Of a stretch of 64,000 nt of DNA, positions 54,537-62,666 are shown one piece after another. Each line of letters starts with the position of its first letter. Within the stretch, counting starts at the first letter, position 1. A program made the position numbers and the translations under genes. This DNA is from an uncultured Acetatifactor sp. (GTDB lineage: Bacteria; Bacillota; Clostridia; Lachnospirales; Lachnospiraceae): the NCBI GenBank assembly GCA_947630715.1, contig CANRIP010000008.1, positions 1-64,000 on the forward strand, written 5' to 3'. Below the pieces are notes generated by a model. That model saw nothing but the letters and a program-made list of their open reading frames with translations. It was not told where the DNA came from and did not search any database.

Positions 54537-54914
54537 TTATTTTTTCCCTTCATGTTCCGCCAGATATTTTTTGATGGCCTCAAAGCTTTCCCTGCTGACC
54601 ACATGCTCCATCCTGCAAGCGTCCTCTACGGCCACATCCGCGGGAACCCCCAGCCCGGTCAGCCAGTCCGACAAAAGCTGATGCCGTTCGTAAATCATTT
54701 CCGCAATCTCTCTCCCGGAGGCAGTCAGGGTGATGAAACCTGATTCGTCCACGGTAATATGGCGCTTTTCCCGCAGATGTTTCATGGCCACGCTGACGCT
54801 GGGCTTTTTAAACCCCAGCTCGTTTGCGATGTCAACGGAGCGCACCACGGGCAGCCTGCGGCTCAGGATCAAAATGGTTTCCAGATAGTTTTCAGCGGAT
54901 TCGTTTCCAGCCAT
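54537..54914 (-). CDS. DtxR/MntR-family metal-dependent transcriptional regulator
   Basis: A 125-residue repressor that binds DNA when loaded with iron or manganese. It has the N-terminal winged helix (ENYLETILILSRR; VRSVDIANELGFKKPSVSVAMKHL) and the dimerisation helices with metal-site residues (ERHQLLSDWLTGLG, EDACRMEHVVS, where Glu, Cys, Glu and His are the expected ligands). The C-terminal SH3-like domain of DtxR itself is absent, as in MntR-type proteins. It lies 2.3 kb from the feoAAB operon and is a good candidate to control it. GAGTGAGGG precedes the ATG. Confidence 0.9.
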   Translation of the reverse strand: MAGNESAENYLETILILSRRLPVVRSVDIANELGFKKPSVSVAMKHLREKRHITVDESGFITLTASGREIAEMIYERHQLLSDWLTGLGVPADVAVEDACRMEHVVSRESFEAIKKYLAEHEGKK

Positions 54915-54960
54915 ACCCTCACTCCTCAGTCTGTTTTGGGGAACGCGTTTTCACGGCCCT

Positions 54961-54995
54961 GGGACGCCGGACCCCTTCCTGGGGCCCGGCGTCCC
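54961..54995 (-). other. Strong GC hairpin between GH31 and the DtxR-type gene
   Basis: GGGACGCCGG and CCGGCGTCCC, continued by CCCC/GGGG, form a 14-bp stem with one mismatch and a TTCCT loop. It follows the GH31 stop codon and precedes the regulator start. No T-tract is present, so termination is uncertain; it may protect the 3' end of the GH31 message. Confidence 0.6.
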
Positions 54996-55005
54996 TGACA
55001 GCCGT

Positions 55006-57033
55006 TTACCGCACTCTCTCGAATACGGGCATGTAATCGATGGGAGCCGCCGCCTTCACCGTGGTTTTGCCCTTCATTTTTTCTCCGGTGGAGGTCAGGA
55101 TCCACTCGCCCTCAGGCAGATACACCTCCCGCTCAAACTGGTTCAGGTGCAGAATGGGCGCCACCAGGTATTTGTCGCCGAACATGTACTGATCCTGCAG
55201 CTCCCAGCAGGTTTCGTCCTCCGGGAATTCATAGAACATGGTGCGGATCAGCGGGGAACCGTTTGTGTGTGCCTCCTGGTACAGCTTTTTGATGTAATCG
55301 TGCATGGAGATGCGGATCTGATAGTATTTTTTCATAATGGCGTAATTTTCTTCCCCGTAGCTCCAAAGCTCATTGGGCTGGCCCGTGTGGAGATATCCGC
55401 CGCCCCAGTCCCTGTCGTCCAGAGGGGGAATATCGTAAGGGCCCCTGTCCCCGTGCATGCGCAGCACGGCGGAATACACCGCAAACTGGTACCACCGGAT
55501 CAAAAGCTGGCGGAAATCGGGATCGTTTACATCGTCCGTCATGAATCCGCCGATGTCGGTGGTCCACCAGGGAATGCCCGCCAGGCCCATGTTCAGACCG
55601 CACTGAAGCTGATCCGCAAAAGCCTCGAAGGTGCTGGGAACGTCTCCGGACCATACCACATTGCCGTATTTCTGCGACCCGGCCCAGGCGCAGCGCAGCA
55701 GATTCACCACGGGCTTTTGGGAAAGCCTGCTCATCTCGTCATAGAATACCCGGCTGTACATCTGGGGGTACATGTTGCTGACGGAAAGGGCGGGGCCGGC
55801 GCTGTATCTGTAATTTTCAAAATCGTAAACGCCGTAATCGGGCTCGGAATTATCCAGCCAGAAGGCATCGATGCCGAAATCGTAATAATTCTTTTTGCAC
55901 ACTTCCCACACATATTTCCTGGTTTCGGGGTTGAAGGGGTCGATCTCCACGCAGTCGCCCTGATAGTCGTAAGTCTGCGCGGCGCCCCGCTCCGTGCGGA
56001 TTAACAGGCCGCGCTCCATCATAGGGCCGAAGTTCTCGCTCTTTCTGTCCACGGAGGGCCAGACGGAAACGATCACCCGGATTCCCATGGAGTGCAGCTC
56101 GTCTACCATGGCTTTGGGATCCGGCCAGTATTTGGAATCAAATTTCCAGTCCCCCTGCACCGTCCAGTGGAAAAAGTCGATGACGATCTGGTCGATATGA
56201 ATGCCTTCCTTCTGATACTGGCGCGCCACGGTCAACACCTCGTCCTGGGTGCGATAACGAAGCTTGCACTGCCACAGGCCCATCAGCTCCTCCGGGAACA
56301 GGTCCGCGTGTCCCGTCACGTCGGTATAATTCTCCAGAAGCTGTTTCGGCGTGTCCGCCACCGTGATCCAGTAATCCATTTCCTTTGTGGATCTGGCGAT
56401 CCATTCCGTATAGTTTTTCCCGAAGGTCACCTGGCCCACCGCCGGATTGTTCCAGAGAAATCCATAGCCCAGGGAGGACACCGCGAAGGGAACGGAGATC
56501 TGGGAGTTGCGCTGGGCGAGTTCCAGGGTGCAGCCCTTCAGATCCAGATAGGGCTGCTGGTACTGTCCCATGCCGAAAAGCTTTTCGCCGTCATTACTTT
56601 CAAATTTCAGATGCAGGGAATATTCGCTGCCGCCGATGATTCCCTTCCATTCCCGGTTTACCACCTTCAGGCAGCGGCTCTCTCTGGAAAGGGTTCCGCC
56701 GTAAGAGCGGTAATACTCCCGCAGGATCAGGTTGTTGTCCCGATAAAAACTGATGACGCCCGCAAAATTCACCACTGCCTTCAGGCGTCCGTTGGTGATG
56801 GCGGCGGATTCCGCCGTGTCCACCGCGCCGTCCCCGTCCCCGGTTTCCCTGCCGTCAATGGTGACAGAAACCTGGGTTTCCGGTATTTTCTCCGTCAGCG
56901 CCCACAGATTGCCGGTGAATTGACCCTGCATGGTGGAGCGCACCCGGAGAGAATCCTTCCCCCAGGCTTCGATTCTGACCGTTTCTCCCTGGCGACGGAT
57001 CACCAGAGCATTCCCGTCCCTAGAAAAGCTCAT
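55006..57033 (-). CDS. Glycoside hydrolase family 31 (alpha-xylosidase/alpha-glucosidase type)
   Basis: A 675-residue cytoplasmic enzyme (no signal peptide) that removes alpha-linked sugars from oligosaccharides. It has the N-terminal beta-sandwich, the GH31 barrel with nucleophile Asp394 (FWLDNSEPD) and acid/base Asp464 (WSGDV), and C-terminal beta domains. The wording around the nucleophile and the phrase QYQQPYLDLKG are closest to the alpha-xylosidase-like branch, but specificity is not certain. AAAGGAGG precedes the ATG and a good promoter lies upstream. The DtxR-type regulator follows on the same strand 91 bp later. Confidence 0.88.
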   Translation of the reverse strand: MSFSRDGNALVIRRQGETVRIEAWGKDSLRVRSTMQGQFTGNLWALTEKIPETQVSVTIDGRETGDGDGAVDTAESAAITNGRLKAVVNFAGVISFYRDNNLILREYYRSYGGTLSRESRCLKVVNREWKGIIGGSEYSLHLKFESNDGEKLFGMGQYQQPYLDLKGCTLELAQRNSQISVPFAVSSLGYGFLWNNPAVGQVTFGKNYTEWIARSTKEMDYWITVADTPKQLLENYTDVTGHADLFPEELMGLWQCKLRYRTQDEVLTVARQYQKEGIHIDQIVIDFFHWTVQGDWKFDSKYWPDPKAMVDELHSMGIRVIVSVWPSVDRKSENFGPMMERGLLIRTERGAAQTYDYQGDCVEIDPFNPETRKYVWEVCKKNYYDFGIDAFWLDNSEPDYGVYDFENYRYSAGPALSVSNMYPQMYSRVFYDEMSRLSQKPVVNLLRCAWAGSQKYGNVVWSGDVPSTFEAFADQLQCGLNMGLAGIPWWTTDIGGFMTDDVNDPDFRQLLIRWYQFAVYSAVLRMHGDRGPYDIPPLDDRDWGGGYLHTGQPNELWSYGEENYAIMKKYYQIRISMHDYIKKLYQEAHTNGSPLIRTMFYEFPEDETCWELQDQYMFGDKYLVAPILHLNQFEREVYLPEGEWILTSTGEKMKGKTTVKAAAPIDYMPVFERVR

Positions 57034-57117
57034 ATGCTGCCTCCTTTATATAGATGATGATAGATAGATGATGCTGAAACCTGCGCCGCCGTTTTCTGCG
57101 CGGATTCGTATAGAAAA

Positions 57118-57146
57118 AGTGTACCAAATGCTTTCCCCCTTGTCAA
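57118..57146 (-). promoter_or_regulatory. Predicted promoter of the GH31 gene
   Basis: On the minus strand TTGACA (57146-57141), 17 bp, TACACT (57123-57118). The leader holds an ATAGATGATG repeat (57047-57073). Confidence 0.7.
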
Positions 57147-57188
57147 TGCGGGGCGGGAACCCGGGACAGAAAAAAGATCAAAAAGTTA

Positions 57189-57217
57189 TTGACAAATAAC
57201 TTGAGTTAGAATATACT
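57189..57217 (+). promoter_or_regulatory. Strong predicted promoter of feoA-feoA-feoB
   Basis: TTGACA at 57189-57194, 17 bp, TATACT at 57212-57217. It is divergent from the GH31 promoter, 43 bp away. Confidence 0.8.
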
Positions 57218-57220
57218 AAC
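57205..57220 (+). promoter_or_regulatory. Inverted repeat over the feo -10, candidate DtxR-type operator
   Basis: GTTAG and CTAAC are separated by AATATA and cover the -10 box. The half-sites match the core of DtxR/IdeR boxes (GTTAG..CTAAC), and a DtxR-family gene lies nearby. Confidence 0.55.
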
Positions 57221-57231
57221 GTCTGAGGAAA

Positions 57232-57246
57232 TGAGAACAGTTCTCA
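57232..57246 (+). promoter_or_regulatory. Perfect 7-1-7 palindrome after the feo promoter, candidate Fur-family site
   Basis: TGAGAAC-A-GTTCTCA is perfect. The 7-1-7 shape and the outer TGA/TCA resemble Fur-family boxes. It begins about 15 bp after the -10, near the start of the transcript. Confidence 0.5.
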
Positions 57247-57274
57247 AAAACAAAAGCGGAAGGAGGAAACGGGT

Positions 57275-57484
57275 ATGCCGTTGTCGATGGCGCGCAGGGG
57301 AGAGAGCAATGTGATCAAAAAGGTAGGTGGCAGGGAGGAAACCCGCAGATTTCTGGAAAATCTGGGCTTTGTGGCGGGCAGCGTGGTAACGGTGGTTGCC
57401 GCGGTGGGCGGAAATCTGATCGTCAATATCAGGGAATCCCGGGTTGCCATCGGCAAGGATCTTGCCAATAAAATCCTGATCTGA
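57275..57484 (+). CDS. feoA: FeoA-domain protein (first copy)
   Basis: A 69-residue SH3-like protein that helps FeoB take up ferrous iron. The FeoA pattern is present: VGGREETRRFLENLGFVAGS followed by NLIVNIRESRVAIGKDLANKI. The sequence is the variant often found as the first of two FeoA genes in clostridia. AAGGAGGAAA precedes the ATG. It is separated from the second copy by a 36-bp minisatellite, yet all three feo genes are likely one transcript. Confidence 0.9.
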   Translation: MPLSMARRGESNVIKKVGGREETRRFLENLGFVAGSVVTVVAAVGGNLIVNIRESRVAIGKDLANKILI

Positions 57485-57488
57485 CAAC

Positions 57489-57695
57489 GCCGGACGGGCT
57501 TGCCGAAACCGCCAGGCTTGTAGTGCCGGACGGGCTTGCTGAAACCGCCAGGCTTGCCGTGCCGGACGGGTTTGCCGAAACCGCCAGGCTTGCCGTGCCG
57601 GACGGGCTTGCCGAAACCGCCAGGCTCGCCGTGTCGGACGGGCTTGCCGAAACTGCCGGGCCTGCCGTGCTGGACGGGCTTGGCGGATTTGCCGG
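57489..57695 (+). repeat. 36-bp tandem repeat, five copies plus a partial, inside the feo operon
   Basis: Units start at 57489, 57525, 57561, 57597 and 57633, with a partial at 57669. The consensus begins GCCGGACGGGCTTGCCGAAA and the copies differ at few positions. Since 36 is a multiple of 3, reading frames stay open on both strands, but none has a ribosome site or matches a known protein. The repeat fills the gap between the two feoA genes. Confidence 0.9.
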
Positions 57696-57734
57696 AAATC
57701 AATTTCAGAACTGAAACAAACAGGAGGAAGGGAA

Positions 57735-57959
57735 ATGACATTAAAGGAAACGCCGGTGCATCAGACCGTCAAGGTCAGAGGACTTTCCGGGGAAGGGCCG
57801 GTAAAAAGACGGATTATGGACATGGGTATTACCAGAGGAGTGGAGATCCATGTTCGGAAGAAAGCCCCTTTGGGGGATCCCATTGAGGTGACCGTCAGGG
57901 GCTACGAGCTCTCCCTGCGGAAAGCGGATGCGGAAATGATTGAAGTGGAACAGATCTAA
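57735..57959 (+). CDS. feoA: FeoA-domain protein (second copy)
   Basis: A 74-residue FeoA domain protein (VRGLSGEGPVKRRIMDMGITRGVEIHV; GDPIEVTVRGYELSLRKADA), closer to the standard FeoA than the first copy. CAGGAGGAAGG precedes the ATG. It lies 92 bp before feoB, with a small perfect hairpin GTGAGCC/GGCTCAC (57973-57989) in the gap. It may act as an accessory or regulatory partner of FeoB's G-domain. Confidence 0.93.
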   Translation: MTLKETPVHQTVKVRGLSGEGPVKRRIMDMGITRGVEIHVRKKAPLGDPIEVTVRGYELSLRKADAEMIEVEQI

Positions 57960-58051
57960 CCAAGCCTGAACCGTGAGCCGGCGGCTCACAGAAAGGGATT
58001 AAAAGAAAGCCGCGGACGGCGCACCGTCCCAGGCGGCGGAAAAGAGGAGAT

Positions 58052-60217
58052 ATGTCGATAAAAATTGCGTTGGCAGGAAACCCCAACTGCGGCAAAACAA
58101 CGTTATTCAACGCCCTGACCGGGGCAAATCAGTTTGTGGGGAACTGGCCGGGCGTCACAGTGGAAAAGAAGGAAGGAAAGCTGAGAGGGCATAAGGACGT
58201 GATCATCATGGATCTGCCCGGCATCTATTCCCTCTCCCCCTACACGCTGGAGGAGGTTGTGGCCAGAAACTGGCTGGTCAATGAACGGCCGGACGCCATT
58301 ATCAACATTGTGGACGGCACCAACATAGAAAGAAACCTGTACCTGTCCACGCAGCTTTTGGAGCTGGGAATTCCGGTGGTGCTGGCGGTGAATATGATGG
58401 ACGTGGTGGAAAAATCCGGAACCCGGATCAACGCGGATAAGCTGTCCCGGCGTATGGGCTGTCAGGTTGTGGAGATTTCCGCCTTAAAAGGCGAGGGCAT
58501 CCAGAAAGCGGTGGACTGCGCCGTGGAGCTGGCACAGAAGAAAGAAACGGCTGCGTCTTCCCACCGGTTCGACGGAAGGGTGGAGGCGGCCATAGAAACC
58601 GTGGAGAGCAGACTGGATCGGAGTATTCCGGCCGGCCAGAGAAGGTTTTTTGCCATTAAGCTGCTGGAGAAGGACGAAAAGATCCGTGAACTGATCAAGC
58701 AGGCGCCGGATGTGGAGGATCAGGTCAAGGCGCTGGAGGAAACCTTCGACGACGATACCGAGAGCATTATCACCAACGAGCGGTATGTGCTGATTTCCTC
58801 CGTGGTGGAGGAATGTCTGGTCAAGGCCGGGACAAAAAAGCGCTCTGTTTCCGACCGGATTGACGGCATTTTAACAAACCGTGTGCTGGCGCTGCCGATC
58901 TTCGCGCTGGTGATGGCGCTGATCTATTACATTTCGGTTACCACGGTGGGAGACTTTGTCACCGGCTGGACCAACGATGTACTGTTTGGCGATATCATCC
59001 CTCCCGCCGTGGAGAGCGCTCTGAGCGCCGTGGGCGTTTCCGACTGGCTTCAGAGCCTGATCCTGGACGGCATCATAGCGGGCGTGGGCGCGGTGCTGGG
59101 ATTTGTGCCGCAGATGCTGGTTTTGTTTTTCTTTCTGGCGTTTCTGGAAGCCTGCGGGTACATGGCCAGGGTGGCGTTCATTATGGACAGAATTTTCAGG
59201 AAGTTTGGACTTTCGGGAAAATCCTTTATCCCCATGCTGATCAGCAGCGGCTGCGGGGTGCCCGGGATCATGGCGTCCCGCACCATTGAAAATGACCGGG
59301 ATCGGAAAATGACGGTCATGACCACTACCTTTATCCCCTGCGGCGCAAAGCTTCCCATCATCGCTTTGATCGCCGGGGCGTTTTTCTCCAACGCCTGGTG
59401 GGTGGCATGGAGCGCGTACTTTATCGGCATCGCGGCCATTGTCTGCTCCGGCGTCATTCTGAAAAAAACGAAAATCTTCGCGGGAGATCCCGCGCCCTTC
59501 GTGATGGAGCTGCCCGCTTATCACATGCCGACGCCGGGAGCGATTTTCCGCAGCATGTGGGAGCGGGGCTGGTCCTTTATCAAAAAGGCGGGAACGATTA
59601 TTCTGCTTTCCACCATCGTACTGTGGTTCCTCATGAGCTTTGGCTGGGCGGACGGAAGTTTCGGTATGCTGGAGGCGGAGCAGTTAAACGGCAGCATTCT
59701 GGCAAAAATCGGAGGGGCCGTGGCGTGGCTGTTTGCCCCTCTGGGATGGACGCAGGCGGGAGAGGGCTGGAAGATGGCCGTTGCGGCGGTGACCGGCCTG
59801 ATCGCCAAGGAAAACGTGGTAGCTACCTTCGGTATGCTGTTCGGGTTTGCCGAGGTCGGCGAAGCCGGCGAGGAAATCTGGGGCAGCCTTTCCCTGCTGA
59901 TGACGCCTGTGGCCGCCTATGGCTTTCTGGTGTTTAACCTGCTGTGCGCCCCCTGCTTTGCGGCTATGGGAGCCATCCGGCGGGAAATGAACAGCGGGAA
60001 GTGGTTCTGGATCGCTGTGGGCTATCAGACCGCCCTGGCTTACGCGGTGGCCCTGTGCATTTATCAGATCGGCACGCTGATCACCACCGGCGCTTTCGGG
60101 TTCTGGACCGTGGTTTCCTTCCTGCTGGTTGCCTGTTTCCTCTATCTTTTGTTCCGGCCCGCCAAAAGAGGGCAGGTGGAAAGCGTTCGATCCGTGCACA
60201 TGGCAAAGGCCGGCTGA
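58052..60217 (+). CDS. feoB: Ferrous iron transport protein FeoB
   Basis: The membrane permease for Fe(II), important to anaerobes. The 721-residue protein begins with a GTPase domain: G1 GNPNCGKTT (about 9-17), G2 with the VTVE threonine, G3 DLPG, and G4 NMMD. A GDI-like helical segment follows, then the membrane part with two Gate motifs including the conserved cysteines in SSGCGVPG and FIPCGAK, and NVVATFG. Length and plan are normal. AGAGGAG precedes the ATG. The gene is the third of the feo operon, with iron-linked operators at the promoter. Confidence 0.95.
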   Translation: MSIKIALAGNPNCGKTTLFNALTGANQFVGNWPGVTVEKKEGKLRGHKDVIIMDLPGIYSLSPYTLEEVVARNWLVNERPDAIINIVDGTNIERNLYLSTQLLELGIPVVLAVNMMDVVEKSGTRINADKLSRRMGCQVVEISALKGEGIQKAVDCAVELAQKKETAASSHRFDGRVEAAIETVESRLDRSIPAGQRRFFAIKLLEKDEKIRELIKQAPDVEDQVKALEETFDDDTESIITNERYVLISSVVEECLVKAGTKKRSVSDRIDGILTNRVLALPIFALVMALIYYISVTTVGDFVTGWTNDVLFGDIIPPAVESALSAVGVSDWLQSLILDGIIAGVGAVLGFVPQMLVLFFFLAFLEACGYMARVAFIMDRIFRKFGLSGKSFIPMLISSGCGVPGIMASRTIENDRDRKMTVMTTTFIPCGAKLPIIALIAGAFFSNAWWVAWSAYFIGIAAIVCSGVILKKTKIFAGDPAPFVMELPAYHMPTPGAIFRSMWERGWSFIKKAGTIILLSTIVLWFLMSFGWADGSFGMLEAEQLNGSILAKIGGAVAWLFAPLGWTQAGEGWKMAVAAVTGLIAKENVVATFGMLFGFAEVGEAGEEIWGSLSLLMTPVAAYGFLVFNLLCAPCFAAMGAIRREMNSGKWFWIAVGYQTALAYAVALCIYQIGTLITTGAFGFWTVVSFLLVACFLYLLFRPAKRGQVESVRSVHMAKAG

Positions 60218-60238
60218 AGGATGTCCCGCAGATTTTGA

Positions 60239-60267
60239 TTGTTCAAACGTCTCCGCCGTGGTACACT
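60239..60267 (+). promoter_or_regulatory. Possible promoter of the epimerase gene
   Basis: TTGTTC at 60239-60244, 17 bp, TACACT at 60262-60267. The -35 is imperfect. Confidence 0.5.
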
Positions 60268-60385
60268 AAAGATCAGACCGGGGGTGGGGAATCTGCGCCG
60301 GAGCGTCACAAATTCCCCTGACGGCAGACGTAAATTTGAGATTCGTGCCGTCCCGCCTCATCAACGCTCCGGCATGGAGAACAAC

Positions 60386-61288
60386 ATGAAAATTCTGGTA
60401 ATCGGCGGCAGTTATTTTTTCGGGAGAGTGTTTGTCATGCTGGCGGCAAAGGAGCATGACGTGACTGTGGTGAACAGGGGCACATATTCCATGGAGGAAT
60501 TCGGGGTGCGGCAGGTCAGAGGGGACTGGCGCGATCCCGAGGTGTGGAGAAGGTTGACGGAACGGTATGACGCTGTGGTGGACTTCTGCGCCTATCAGCC
60601 GGGGGACACGGCATGCGCGCTGGAAAATCTGGCGGGGGATACGGCCCGGTACCTTCTGATCAGCACTGTGGACGTATACCGGCGTGGGACGGGAGCCCTT
60701 CTGAGGGAGGACGCGCCTCTGGAGGACAGGAGTTTCCCGGGCGAAGCGGGAGAATATATATTAGGAAAGAAGGCTCTGGAGCAGGAGACAAGGCTGGTGT
60801 GCAGCCGCCGGGAAACCGCCTGGACCATCATCCGTCCCGCCATTTTGTACGGCCCTTATAACTATGCGCCCCGGGAATCCCTGTGGATCCGGATGGCGGT
60901 GCAAAAACGCCGGATTCCCAGGATTACCGATGCGGACGGCTTTTTCCAGCTTGTCTATGTAAAGGACGCCGCCCAGGCGCTTCTGCGGTGCCTGGAGACT
61001 CCCGGTTCCTGCGGCCAGGCTTATAATCTGTGCCAGGACGGGGTTACGGATTACGAGGCTTTTTGGGAAGCGCTTTCCCAGGCGGCGGGAGCGGAAGCCG
61101 AAACAGTGTCCATGACGGCGGAGGAAGCCGCGAAAGACGGGATCCCGCTGCCCTTTCCGGTGTATGCCCCGGAATCGGAGCGGTATGACAACGGGAAAAG
61201 CAAAAGGGAGCTGGGGATATCTTACCTTCCTCTGGGGGAGGGGATGCGGAGGACTTACAACGCCTTTCAGGCCGTGTACCGTTCGTGA
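60386..61288 (+). CDS. NAD-dependent epimerase/dehydratase family protein
   Basis: A 300-residue short-chain-dehydrogenase-type sugar-nucleotide or RNA-binding-like protein. The N-terminus MKILVIGGSYFFGRVF is a Rossmann nucleotide site close to the extended-SDR branch, and YILGK supplies the catalytic Tyr-Lys pair (YxxxK). The PAILYGPYNY segment is also typical. The substrate is unknown; relatives have been called epimerases without proof. GGAGA five bases upstream supports the ATG at 60386; longer in-frame starts cross a non-conserved leader. It follows feoB by 168 bp and has its own likely promoter. Confidence 0.82.
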   Translation: MKILVIGGSYFFGRVFVMLAAKEHDVTVVNRGTYSMEEFGVRQVRGDWRDPEVWRRLTERYDAVVDFCAYQPGDTACALENLAGDTARYLLISTVDVYRRGTGALLREDAPLEDRSFPGEAGEYILGKKALEQETRLVCSRRETAWTIIRPAILYGPYNYAPRESLWIRMAVQKRRIPRITDADGFFQLVYVKDAAQALLRCLETPGSCGQAYNLCQDGVTDYEAFWEALSQAAGAEAETVSMTAEEAAKDGIPLPFPVYAPESERYDNGKSKRELGISYLPLGEGMRRTYNAFQAVYRS

Positions 61289-61364
61289 CCGGGTGGCAAA
61301 AAAGTGTTTGAGAGAGTTTTATAGGACTTTTATTTTGATAGCATATGCCTGTAACAAAAATCCA

Positions 61365-61393
61365 TTGACAAACCGGAGCGGATGTTTTATCCT
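61365..61393 (+). promoter_or_regulatory. Predicted promoter of the gene at 61441
   Basis: TTGACA at 61365-61370, 17 bp, TATCCT at 61388-61393. Confidence 0.65.
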
Positions 61394-61440
61394 ATCAGAA
61401 AGATAGAACATTTGTTCGATACAACGAAACGGAGGCAGAC

Positions 61441-61824
61441 ATGGAAAAGAGAGCAGGCATGGCGGGATTTTTGGCTGTGACGGCTGCGCTGCTGTTGTTC
61501 ACAGCCTTTTTGTGTGGAATGACGGTGAAAAGCCAGTCGGGTGCGGACGCAGTACAGGAGGGGGAATATTACCGGGCGAAAGAGCGGGAGCTGTCCTGCC
61601 TGGTCAGGGATTTCCTGAGCCGGGAAGGGATGGAAAACAGCGGCGTCACGGTGACGGGGACGGCGGATTCGGACGGGGAAAGAACCTTTACCGTCACCGT
61701 CCATCACGGCAGGATCGATGAAATGTGCGAGACGCAACGGGAGGCGCTGAAAGCGGAACTGGAAAAGATCGGTATCCCGGACGTATCCGTTCCTGTCAGT
61801 TACCGGTTCCTTTTAGATTCCTGA
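61441..61824 (+). CDS. Small membrane-anchored protein of unknown function
   Basis: A 127-residue protein with one hydrophobic segment near the N-terminus (about 8-27, GFLAVTAALLLFTAFLCGM) and a mostly outside, mixed alpha/beta remainder (CLVRDFLSREGMENSGVTVTG; TFTVTVHHGRID). The cysteine in the last part of the hydrophobic run could be a lipid-attachment site, but the lipobox is not canonical. No known domain. A clear ribosome site (ACGGAGG) and promoter support it as a real gene. It resembles nothing I can name with confidence. Confidence 0.7.
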   Translation: MEKRAGMAGFLAVTAALLLFTAFLCGMTVKSQSGADAVQEGEYYRAKERELSCLVRDFLSREGMENSGVTVTGTADSDGERTFTVTVHHGRIDEMCETQREALKAELEKIGIPDVSVPVSYRFLLDS

Positions 61825-61834
61825 CAGGATTTGC

Positions 61835-61863
61835 ATGACATTTTGAAAAAATAGGGGTATACT
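61835..61863 (+). promoter_or_regulatory. Possible promoter of the DUF1653-domain gene
   Basis: ATGACA at 61835-61840, 17 bp, TATACT at 61858-61863. Confidence 0.5.
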
Positions 61864-61893
61864 TTTCTTATGGAACAGAAAGGAGCTCCCAAA

Positions 61894-62577
61894 ATGTCAT
61901 TTATTCCGAAACCACAGGAGATCTACAAGCATTTTAAAGGGAATCTTTATCAGATTACGGCGGTCGCCCAGCACACCGAGACGGGGGAACAACTGGTGGT
62001 CTATCAGGCCCTGTACGGGGATTTTAAAACCTATGCCAGACCCCTTGCCATGTTCACGGAAAGGCTGGATCGGAACAAATATCCCGATGCGTCCCAGGAA
62101 TTCCGGTTCCAGTTGCAGGGGCCGGAGGCCCGGCGGCAGAAGGCGGAAATGGACGCTGACAGCGCTGCACCGGCAGAGAGCAAAAGCACTGAACCGACAG
62201 AGGGAAACAGCGCTGAAACGGCGGGCGGAAAAAACGCCGGAGCTGCCGCGGAGAGCAAAAGCGTCGAAACTGCCGCAGGCGAGAAATGCTCTGAACCGGC
62301 GGGCGGAAAAAACGCCGAAACCGCCGCAGACGAGAAAAGCGCGGAAGGAGAGTTTGTTCCCGACCCGCTGGTGCTGGAATTTTTGGACGCGGACGAATAC
62401 GGGCAGAAACTGAACATCCTGGCCGCCCTTCACCATCGCATCACCAATGACATGATTACCACCATGGCTGTTTCCTGCGACCTGGAGATCAATGACGGCG
62501 ATGTTGAGGAACGCTACGAATCCTTAAAGACCTGCCTTATCACCCGGGAACGCTACGAGTGCAACAGAATCCGGTAG
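61894..62577 (+). CDS. DUF1653-domain protein with repetitive linker
   Basis: A 227-residue protein. Residues 1-70 are a DUF1653 domain (IYKHFKGNLYQITAVAQHTETGEQLVVYQALYG), a small fold whose role is unknown. A low-complexity Ala/Glu/Lys/Ser-rich linker (about 85-150) with repeated pieces such as GGKNA, ESKS and AETAA follows. A C-terminal helical segment (about 165-227, LNILAALHHRITNDMITTMAVSCDLEI) ends the protein. AAAGGAG selects the ATG at 61894 over the upstream one at 61870. The linker probably came from repeat expansion. It has no clear partner nearby. Confidence 0.82.
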   Translation: MSFIPKPQEIYKHFKGNLYQITAVAQHTETGEQLVVYQALYGDFKTYARPLAMFTERLDRNKYPDASQEFRFQLQGPEARRQKAEMDADSAAPAESKSTEPTEGNSAETAGGKNAGAAAESKSVETAAGEKCSEPAGGKNAETAADEKSAEGEFVPDPLVLEFLDADEYGQKLNILAALHHRITNDMITTMAVSCDLEINDGDVEERYESLKTCLITRERYECNRIR

Positions 62578-62666
62578 AAATCTGAAAAGAACCTTTGAAA
62601 AGCGGATCTCCCCAAGCAAGAGCAGCCGATGCCGCCTGGCGGCAGTCGGGGCGGAAGGGAGCGCGT

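Noticed and set aside
57523..57714. Small protein made of 12-residue repeats in the 36-bp minisatellite
   Set aside because: No ribosome site; equally long frames exist on the other strand because 36 is a multiple of 3.
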